NCBI GenBank assembly: GCA_964644555.1
Contig: CAZXWI010000049.1
Span: 1 to 11,254 of the forward strand
Length of the DNA: 11,254 nucleotides
Direction of reading: 5' to 3'
Source: RUG14186 sp964644555
Lineage (GTDB): Bacteria; Bacillota; Clostridia; Eubacteriales; Anaerofustaceae
Below the pieces are notes generated by a model, which was given only the letters and a program-made list of their open reading frames with translations, was not told the DNA's origin and ran no database searches. Positions 6,151-11,254 of the stretch are shown in pieces. The number at the start of each line of letters is the position of its first letter. The first letter of the stretch is position 1. Made by a program: the position numbers and the translations under genes.

Positions 6151-7593
6151 GTGTATAAAAAAAATTCGCAGAATTGGACTAAACATACGGACTTTATAAT
6201 AATAGATACCCTATGCCTGCACATTGCATTGGTATTGGCATATATATTGCGCCACGGAATCGGAAACCCATATATGGATTTGGCATACCGAAAAATATCG
6301 GGGGTGTTAACCATTACTTCGCTGATAGTTTGCATGGCATTCGGCAGCATGAACAACATTTGGAAAAGGAACGCCCGTGAGGAGTTTTTCGCCACATTAA
6401 AGCATGTTTGCCTTGTAGAAGTTATTACTACCTTTTATCTTTTCTCGGTAAAAGAAGGGATCACTTACTCAAGAATAGTTTTATACCTTTTGCCTGTTTT
6501 GTATTGCATACTTAGCTTTATATTCAGGCAACTACGCAAAAAACACGAACGCAGCGCAAAGAAGAACTCATCTTCACTTATGATAATATGCACAAAAGAA
6601 ACCATCAAAAGCTGTCTTGCCGAACTTGAATCATCGCAAATGCCTTATTCGGTTAATGCAATAGCCGTTTTGGGTTCTGATACAATAGACGAGGAAATTA
6701 ATGATATTCCCATCCTTACCGATGAATCATCGGCTATCGACTACGCATGCAGAAATTGGGTTGACGAGGTCTTGATAAGTGTGCCGCAGGATTTTAAATA
6801 TGAAAAAGATTTGATTGGCAAATTCTTTGAAATGGGCATAGTTGTGCATTTTGATTTATCGCATATAATCGGTGTAAACGTTAAAAAACAGTTCGTTGAG
6901 CAAATCGGCGAAATGAATGTTATTACAACGGGGCTTAATTTCGCAACTCCGACACAGCTGTTTTTAAAAAGGCTTATCGACATAATCGGAGGATTCGTAG
7001 GGTGCGTAATAACTTTGATATTATTCGTTTTTATTGCACCTGTTATCTATATAAAATCTCCGGGGCCGATATTCTTTACTCAAGAGCGAGTAGGCAAAAA
7101 CGGTAAGAAATTCAAGATGTACAAATTCAGAAGTATGTACATGGATGCTGAAGAAAGAAAAGCCGAACTTATGAAACAGAATCGTGTAAAAGACGGAATG
7201 ATGTTTAAGCTGGATTGGGATCCGAGAATCATCGGCAGTAAAGTTCTACCAGACGGCACTACCAAAAAGGGCATAGGAAATTATATAAGAGATTTGTCGC
7301 TTGATGAATTTCCGCAATTTTTCAATGTTTTCAAAGGCGATATGAGCCTTGTAGGCACAAGACCGCCTACGATTGACGAATGGGAAAAGTATGAATTGCA
7401 CCATAGAGCCAGACTTTCAATAAAACCGGGAATAACCGGTATGTGGCAGGTAAGCGGCAGGAGCAATATAACCGATTTTGAAGAAGTAGTTCGCTTGGAC
7501 ACAAAGTATATCAGCGAATGGAACTTGCTTTTGGATATAAAGATACTCTTTAAAACGGTTGCGGTGGTAATTAAAAAAGACGGTTCCATGTAA
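6151..7593 (+). CDS. Polyprenyl-phosphate sugar phosphotransferase (exopolysaccharide-initiating)
   Basis: A 480-residue membrane enzyme that would transfer a sugar-1-phosphate from a nucleotide sugar to undecaprenyl phosphate, the first step of an exopolysaccharide or capsule repeat. The N-terminal part has four predicted helices (about 15-34, 49-65, 84-100, 108-124), then a Rossmann-like soluble domain (about 140-260) as in WbaP/CpsE-like large forms. The catalytic Bac_transf domain covers 271-475: KRLIDIIGG (273-281), a membrane segment (278-301), PGPIFFTQERVG (304-315), KMYKFRSM (322-329), the Asp-Glu pair D385-E386 in SLDEFPQFFNVFKGDMSLVG, TRPP (403-406) and KPGITGMWQVSGRS (425-438). The start is GTG, chosen for AAAGGA (6138-6143) 7 nt upstream. 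No glycosyltransferase, flippase or polymerase genes are adjacent, so the pathway is not shown. Confidence 0.93.
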   Translation: MYKKNSQNWTKHTDFIIIDTLCLHIALVLAYILRHGIGNPYMDLAYRKISGVLTITSLIVCMAFGSMNNIWKRNAREEFFATLKHVCLVEVITTFYLFSVKEGITYSRIVLYLLPVLYCILSFIFRQLRKKHERSAKKNSSSLMIICTKETIKSCLAELESSQMPYSVNAIAVLGSDTIDEEINDIPILTDESSAIDYACRNWVDEVLISVPQDFKYEKDLIGKFFEMGIVVHFDLSHIIGVNVKKQFVEQIGEMNVITTGLNFATPTQLFLKRLIDIIGGFVGCVITLILFVFIAPVIYIKSPGPIFFTQERVGKNGKKFKMYKFRSMYMDAEERKAELMKQNRVKDGMMFKLDWDPRIIGSKVLPDGTTKKGIGNYIRDLSLDEFPQFFNVFKGDMSLVGTRPPTIDEWEKYELHHRARLSIKPGITGMWQVSGRSNITDFEEVVRLDTKYISEWNLLLDIKILFKTVAVVIKKDGSM

Positions 7594-7599
7594 AAATCA
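7579..7599 (+). repeat. Repeat copy 1: 3' end of the sugar transferase
   Basis: This 21-nt stretch spans the last codons and stop of the sugar transferase. It recurs 217 nt downstream with one mismatch and one missing base, and the last 12 bases (ATGTAAAAATCA) are identical. In both copies the ATG-TAA is preserved. Confidence 0.5.
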
Positions 7600-7628
7600 T
7601 TAAAAAAGAATTATTCCCAAATAAAAAA

Positions 7629-7695
7629 CTTGTTGAAATGATAAAGAAAGCTTAAGTTTAAAGATATTGCTTCTCATTTCGACAAGTTTATTTTT
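7629..7695. terminator. Long dyad, probable bidirectional terminator
   Basis: Arms of 13 nt (7629-7641 and 7674-7686) pair completely with a single G-U wobble. A second helix inside (GAAAGC 7646-7651 with GCTTC 7669-7673) extends the structure. On the plus strand the arm is followed by TTTATTTTTATG; on the minus strand by TTTTTTATT. It begins 35 nt after the sugar transferase stop. The apical region is larger than in a standard terminator, so a structured RNA or a mobile-element remnant is an alternative. Confidence 0.5.
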
Positions 7696-7968
7696 ATGAT
7701 GATGTTTCGACATATACGGCATGAATTTTAAATTTTAGCTTTAGCTAAAACAGATAAATATTTAAAAGGGCGAAGAGGCATTTATTCAAAAAATAGACTG
7801 TTCATGTAAAAATCAAGTAGGTTTATCTTACAATTTACACTAAATTACACGAATAATTTCATAAAATTCACACTGTTTGACATGAATAAAATAATCAATA
7901 AAAAATACAGCCTTTATCCAATGCGAGAAACCGTAAATAATATCTTTTTATAAAATACCTCAATAAAC
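7687..7968. other. Gene-free AT-rich stretch between converging genes
   Basis: Together with the dyad to its left, this fills the roughly 375 nt between the sugar transferase and the acyltransferase. No reading frame of note is present and all frames are broken by stops. It contains a small palindrome (TTTTAGC/GCTAAAA around 7735-7752) and the degenerate second repeat copy. I could not recognise any decayed gene in it with confidence. Confidence 0.5.
7796..7815 (+). repeat. Repeat copy 2: degenerate copy of the sugar transferase end
   Basis: GACTGTTC-ATGTAAAAATCA here matches 7579-7599 at 19 of 21 aligned positions. Weaker similarity may continue to the left for about 40 nt (AAAAAA and TTTAAAA blocks in the same order), but in such AT-rich DNA that extension is uncertain. 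Confidence 0.45.
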
Positions 7969-7997
7969 AAGAGCAGCCCTATTCACGGGCTGCTCTT
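7961..7997 (-). terminator. Terminator of the acyltransferase gene, overlapping its stop codon
   Basis: An 11-bp perfect GC-containing stem (7969-7979 with 7987-7997, AAGAGCAGCCC/GGGCTGCTCTT, 7-nt loop) is followed on the minus strand by TTGTTTATT. One arm is made of the last sense codons (Arg-Ala-Ala) and the stop codon lies in the loop, so translating ribosomes would cover half of the hairpin. On the plus strand it is followed by TTCGCTTATTTTTATT, so it may also stop transcription from the left. Confidence 0.8.
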
Positions 7998-9250
7998 CGC
8001 TTATTTTTATTCATTTTATATAATTCTTCGGCGGCTATTCTCGCCTTGGCAACGGAACTTTTGCCTTTGGGGAAACAATAATACAATGCATCTTTATTGC
8101 CTATGCAGATAACATCGCCTATTTCGTACCAATAATAATCGGCATACAGCCCGTAACAGGCAGCCGGGCTTTGGGTGTAGTTTAATTTTCCATCGCAACC
8201 AGTAAGAGTAAAGCCGTCATTATTATGTATGAGTCTGCCATCACCGACCATGTATATTGCCTTATGATCCACCATCATACCTATGCTGACTTCCAAATCC
8301 ATCAAATAACTTTCGTCATTGATTTGGTTGATAACGCACTCTCTTTGCCAATTATACCAATCCGGTATATGCTTAAACTCGCCATTTTGGTCATAGAGCC
8401 TGCCGTATTCGTCCATTTCGTATATTTTACCGCAGTTTGAGCATATGAGAGTTGTCCCCTCACCGTGCATTTCGTTTTCCGCATTGCATTCACAACAGCG
8501 GTACAAAATGCGATGAAGCCCGTCAGCTCTGAATGATTCGTCTATCACGGTTTTGTTATCGTATTGCTCTTTGAAATTATCAAAGGTAAACGCATCATTT
8601 AAAACTTTGTCTATAGACTGGGAATCCATTGAAGATATTTCATCTTTGGTCAAAAGGCATTTTAAAACAGCGCTGACCTTGGTATCTCGAAGCTGCAAGC
8701 AGTTATAGAGCGGATCGTGCAGGAATGCTCCCGATGTTTTAACCATCAAAACAGGCACTCCCAATTTTTTTATCAGTATCCCCATGTTCTGAGGAAGAGG
8801 CGTTGCACATCCGTCAAAGGAGTAACTTGCCTCCGGATACATCAATACGCTGGTCTTATTCTTTTTTATCGCATACATTATATCTGAAATAAGTGTTAAG
8901 TCCGTTACGAATTTCTGCGTGGGAATACAGCCTATGAGCCTCATGAGAAAGTCTTTACCCACAAATCCGTCGGAAGTGCAAACTATATTATAAGGCATAG
9001 GATAAAATATTTTGGAGGCTATTTTCAAATCGATAAATGCAGAGTGGTTCATCAAAATAAGATAAGGACCTTCCCCTGCTTCCTCCATTCGTTCTTTTGT
9101 ATACGAAAAATGAGTTTTTCTGAGTTCTCCCTCGGCAAACAGTCTGATAGCCGTGGTTAATACAATATTCGGCACTTTTGGTTTTATGTGTTTTGCTTTA
9201 ACCTTGTTAAGAACCTGTTCGTATGATAATTCTTTCGTTTTGATCTTCAT
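7979..9250 (-). CDS. PlsC-like acyltransferase with zinc-ribbon C-terminal extension
   Basis: A 423-residue protein whose first half is a 1-acylglycerol-3-phosphate acyltransferase-type domain. The HX4D motif is NHSAFID (H69, D74), and YPEASYSFDG (138-147) takes the place of the family's second EGTRS-type motif. GVPVLMVKTSGAF (164-176) is the next conserved strand. The second half is unusual: a four-cysteine zinc-ribbon (C252-x2-C255 and C270-x2-C273) and then about 150 residues I cannot assign. It has no clear membrane helix. The ATG at 9250 is preferred over an in-frame TTG at 9322 because the promoter -10 box lies between them and GGGAAG precedes the ATG. Ordinary PlsC proteins are about 200-250 residues, so the extension is real extra protein. 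It stands alone, with its own promoter and terminator. The acyl acceptor is unknown. Confidence 0.85.
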   Translation of the reverse strand: MKIKTKELSYEQVLNKVKAKHIKPKVPNIVLTTAIRLFAEGELRKTHFSYTKERMEEAGEGPYLILMNHSAFIDLKIASKIFYPMPYNIVCTSDGFVGKDFLMRLIGCIPTQKFVTDLTLISDIMYAIKKNKTSVLMYPEASYSFDGCATPLPQNMGILIKKLGVPVLMVKTSGAFLHDPLYNCLQLRDTKVSAVLKCLLTKDEISSMDSQSIDKVLNDAFTFDNFKEQYDNKTVIDESFRADGLHRILYRCCECNAENEMHGEGTTLICSNCGKIYEMDEYGRLYDQNGEFKHIPDWYNWQRECVINQINDESYLMDLEVSIGMMVDHKAIYMVGDGRLIHNNDGFTLTGCDGKLNYTQSPAACYGLYADYYWYEIGDVICIGNKDALYYCFPKGKSSVAKARIAAEELYKMNKNKRRAARE

Positions 9251-9282
9251 AATTCTTCCCGATATAAACTTTATTTGCAATA

Positions 9283-9311
9283 ATTCTACTACACGATAAC
9301 TTTCTTGGCAA
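9283..9311 (-). promoter_or_regulatory. Promoter of the acyltransferase gene
   Basis: On the minus strand TTGCCA (9306-9311) is followed by a 17-nt spacer and TAGAAT (9283-9288), each one mismatch from consensus. Transcription would start near 9276, about 26 nt before the ATG at 9250. This argues against the upstream TTG start. A 6-bp inverted repeat (9335-9340/9350-9355) lies about 25 nt further upstream. Confidence 0.65.
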
Positions 9312-9395
9312 CCTAAACTCAATAAATAGATGAAGTTTGTATAAAAAGCACAAACGATTGGTAATCACATTTTATTTTAACCTAAATTACAGAAT

Positions 9396-9422
9396 AAAAA
9401 ACAGATACCGAATCGGTATCTG
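9396..9422 (-). terminator. Rho-independent terminator of tRNA-Glu
   Basis: A perfect 9-bp stem (9402-9410 with 9414-9422, CAGATACCG/CGGTATCTG) has a 3-nt loop and is followed on the minus strand by TTTTTTATT. It lies 14 nt after the CCA end of the tRNA and separates it from the acyltransferase promoter. Confidence 0.92.
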
Positions 9423-9435
9423 CATATATTCGGAA

Positions 9436-9510
9436 TGGTGACCCCTACGAGAATCGAACTCGTGTTACCGCCGTGAGAGGGCGATGTCTTAACCGCTTGA
9501 CCAAGGGGCC
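9436..9510 (-). tRNA. tRNA-Glu (anticodon CTC)
   Basis: The minus strand folds into a complete cloverleaf. The acceptor stem is GGCCCCT/AGGGGTC with one G-U pair; the D stem is GTC/GAC, the anticodon stem TCGCC/GGCGG, and the T stem ACGAG/CTCGT around TTCGAAT. The anticodon loop CTCTCAC gives CTC, reading GAG codons. The discriminator is A and CCA is encoded (9436-9438). The sequence closely resembles Gram-positive tRNA-Glu, whose major form has TTC; this would be the second isoacceptor. It is a single tRNA gene, transcribed divergently from gltX, whose product should charge it. Confidence 0.97.
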
Positions 9511-9524
9511 GTCAGTACTAAGTA

Positions 9525-9553
9525 ATAATATATTAAAATAACTCATTTGTCAA
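9525..9553 (-). promoter_or_regulatory. Promoter of tRNA-Glu
   Basis: On the minus strand a perfect TTGACA (9548-9553) is followed by a 17-nt spacer and TATTAT (9525-9530). The predicted start near 9518 leaves only a few nucleotides of leader to be removed by RNase P. Confidence 0.85.
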
Positions 9554-9604
9554 GAAAATAAGTATATTTTTGCCACATTAACTCATATAAGTTCATTTGC
9601 GTTC

Positions 9605-9633
9605 TTGAAAAAAAGTTTAACATATGATAACAT
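9605..9633 (+). promoter_or_regulatory. Possible promoter of gltX
   Basis: TTGAAA (9605-9610) is followed by a 17-nt spacer and TAACAT (9628-9633, four of six consensus bases). Transcription would start near 9640, giving a leader of about 32 nt. That is too short for a T-box, and no T-box sequence is seen. Confidence 0.45.
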
Positions 9634-9671
9634 CATATAGTTAATTAAGTACTGAATTCAGAGGATATACA

Positions 9672-11254
9672 ATGAACAACGAATATTTGGCAAATCTGCT
9701 TTTCCCCAATGTTACCCAAACGATTGAGGATATGCAAAATAAATACCCCAAAAGAGAACTCAAAGAGGGTGCAATAGTATCCAGAATGGCACCAAGCCCC
9801 ACGGGGTTTGTGCATCTCGGGAATCTTGTACAGGGAATAACCTCGGAGCGACTCTCTCACCAGTCTGACGGAATACTGTTTTTGAGAATAGAGGATACCG
9901 ATGCGAAAAGAGAAGTTGAGGGGGCAGTTGATGTATTGATAAACTCACTGAAAAACTTCGATATCAATTTCGACGAAGGAGCAACATCAACCGGAGATCT
10001 CGGCATATATGGGCCTTATTATCAAAGACAGCGTAAAGATATTTACCATGTATTTGCAAAACAGCTTGTATCAGAGGGCAAAGCTTACCCGTGTTTCTGC
10101 ACGGAAGATGAACTTTCCGACATACGAAAACGGCAGGAAGAAGAAAAAGATAATTTCGGCTATTTCGGCAAATGGGCAATCTGGAGAGATCGTTCAATCG
10201 AAGAAATCAAAGAGAAGCTTGAACTTAACACCCCATGGGTATTGCGTTTCAGAAGCGAAGGAAGCATTGAAAACAAAATAAAATTTACGGATCTTATAAA
10301 AGGAACTATGGAACTTACAGAAAATAACATGGATATAGTTCTTCTTAAATCCGACGGAATTCCCACATACCATTTCGCCCATGTAGTAGACGACACCCTT
10401 ATGAGAACAACTCATGTTGTCAGAGGGGACGAATGGCTGCCATCGCTTCCAGTACATTTACAGCTGTTTAATGCACTCGGCTTAAAAGCACCGAAGTATT
10501 TGCACATAGGGCCTCTTATGAAGATGGACGGCACATCAAAAAGAAAGCTCTCCAAAAGAAAAGACCCGGAACTTGCCTTGACTTACTACGAACAAGAGGG
10601 TTTTCCCTCGGAATCGGTATACGAATATGTTTTGACCATCTTAAACTCCAATTTCGAAGATTGGAGAGCGCAAAACAAAGATGCCGATGTCAACGATTTC
10701 AAATTCTCTTATAAGAAGATGAATCCGGCAGGCTCGCTTTTTGACTACGCAAAATTGCGAGATGTTTCCAAAAATGTCATTTCCATGATGAGCAAAGAAA
10801 AAGTTTACGAATTATGCACAAATTGGGCTGAAAAGTACGATGAAGAATTGTTTAACCTGCTTACTAAAGACAAAAATTACTCACTCGAAATTTTTGCCAT
10901 AGGCAGAGGAGGCAAAAAGCCCAGAAAAGACATTGCAATTTGGAGCGAAGTAAAAGATTATGTAGATTTGTTCTTCGATGAATTATTCACAATACATGAT
11001 GATTATCCAGAAGAATTCGATAAAGCTCTCATAAAAGACATTTTAAGCGAATACCTTAAAACATTCGATTTTAATGATGACCAAAATACATGGTTTAACA
11101 AAATCAAAGACATCGCCCAAACATTCGATTTTGCTTCCGATATGAAGCTTTACAAAGAAAACCCGAACGATTACAAAGGCTCGGTTGCAGATATAAGCAT
11201 GTTTATTCGAATTGCATTAACAGGCAAATTGAATTCACCCGATATGTATACGGT
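9672..11254 (+). CDS. gltX: Glutamyl-tRNA synthetase, truncated by the window edge
   Basis: The first 527 codons of a class I aminoacyl-tRNA synthetase that charges tRNA-Glu. PSPTGFVHLGN (41-51) is the HIGH-type signature, LRIEDTD is at 71-77, YPCFCTEDEL at 139-148, VVRGDEWLPS (249-258) is in the catalytic core, and KRKLSKR (290-296) is the KMSKS-type loop. The protein has a roughly 35-residue N-terminal extension, LLFPNVTQTIEDMQNKYP and so on, before the first catalytic strand, and an unusual C-terminal half; both are, as I recall, typical of one group of Clostridia GluRS about 550 residues long. The 3' end is cut by the window, with perhaps 20-30 residues missing. AGAGG (9660-9664) lies 7 nt before the ATG. 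The frame is intact. Whether it also charges tRNA-Gln cannot be told. Confidence 0.96.
   Translation, partial: MNNEYLANLLFPNVTQTIEDMQNKYPKRELKEGAIVSRMAPSPTGFVHLGNLVQGITSERLSHQSDGILFLRIEDTDAKREVEGAVDVLINSLKNFDINFDEGATSTGDLGIYGPYYQRQRKDIYHVFAKQLVSEGKAYPCFCTEDELSDIRKRQEEEKDNFGYFGKWAIWRDRSIEEIKEKLELNTPWVLRFRSEGSIENKIKFTDLIKGTMELTENNMDIVLLKSDGIPTYHFAHVVDDTLMRTTHVVRGDEWLPSLPVHLQLFNALGLKAPKYLHIGPLMKMDGTSKRKLSKRKDPELALTYYEQEGFPSESVYEYVLTILNSNFEDWRAQNKDADVNDFKFSYKKMNPAGSLFDYAKLRDVSKNVISMMSKEKVYELCTNWAEKYDEELFNLLTKDKNYSLEIFAIGRGGKKPRKDIAIWSEVKDYVDLFFDELFTIHDDYPEEFDKALIKDILSEYLKTFDFNDDQNTWFNKIKDIAQTFDFASDMKLYKENPNDYKGSVADISMFIRIALTGKLNSPDMYT

Noticed and set aside
7877..7882. A perfect TTGACA in the gene-free stretch
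   Set aside because: No acceptable -10 box lies 16-18 nt downstream on the plus strand and no gene follows in that direction.
7882..7953. A 23-codon plus-strand frame in the gene-free stretch
   Set aside because: It has no ribosome binding site and no recognisable feature; frames of this length are expected by chance.
9322..9322. Upstream TTG start that would add 24 residues to the acyltransferase
   Set aside because: The added stretch contains the -35 and -10 boxes of a good promoter, whose transcript would begin after the TTG; the ATG at 9250 is the sensible start.
9335..9355. Small inverted repeat GTTTGT/ACAAAC upstream of the acyltransferase promoter
   Set aside because: Six base pairs with a 9-nt loop and no tail; too weak to call an operator or terminator.
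9511..9671. T-box or other riboswitch in front of gltX
   Set aside because: The predicted leader is about 32 nt, no T-box sequence or specifier hairpin is present, and the upstream space is taken by the divergent tRNA promoter.
10009..10281. A 90-codon plus-strand frame within gltX
   Set aside because: It lies in a shifted frame inside the intact gltX coding sequence and matches nothing recognisable.

Overview
The window looks like a chromosomal, mostly housekeeping segment of a low-GC Gram-positive bacterium, most likely a member of Clostridia. The reasons are AT-rich DNA with standard stop codons including TGA, strong AGGAGG-type ribosome binding sites, TTG and GTG starts, sigma-A-type promoters, a YacL-type PIN-TRAM protein, a DUF1461-like membrane protein, and a Clostridia-style glutamyl-tRNA synthetase with an N-terminal extension. 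No phage, transposase, CRISPR or toxin-antitoxin genes were recognised.

Layout, left to right. 1-202: no gene, but a near-consensus leftward promoter that fires off the left edge. 203-1869 (minus): a two-gene unit, a YacL-like PIN-TRAM membrane protein and then a Nudix (ADP-ribose pyrophosphatase-like) hydrolase, joined by a TAATG overlap and with its own extended -10 promoter. 1958-5265 (minus): a tightly overlapping operon tsaE-tsaB-rimI-DUF1461-tsaD. It carries three of the four bacterial proteins that make the t6A tRNA modification (tsaC/sua5 is not here), a RimI-type acetyltransferase and one uncharacterised membrane protein. A TTGGCA-N18-TATAAT promoter precedes it and a hairpin terminator follows it. 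5373-6080 (plus): a divergent ClpP-like serine protease of the TepA type. 6151-7593 (plus): a polyprenyl-phosphate sugar phosphotransferase that would start an exopolysaccharide or glycan, with its own probable promoter.

7594-7968 is a gene-free stretch between converging genes. It holds a long dyad that could terminate transcription both ways and a partial, degenerate repeat of the sugar transferase 3' end. 7979-9250 (minus): a PlsC-like acyltransferase with a C-terminal zinc-ribbon and an unassigned tail. 9436-9510 (minus): tRNA-Glu(CTC) with encoded CCA, a consensus promoter and a textbook terminator. 9672 to the end (plus): gltX, cut off by the window edge shortly before its expected C-terminus.

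Themes: translation fidelity (t6A synthesis, tRNA-Glu with GluRS, RimI) and the envelope (sugar transferase, acyltransferase, TepA-like protease, two membrane proteins). I see no convincing new multi-gene system. The best leads are the DUF1461 protein translationally wired into the t6A operon, the unusual acyltransferase with a zinc-ribbon tail, and the paired tRNA-Glu/gltX locus.
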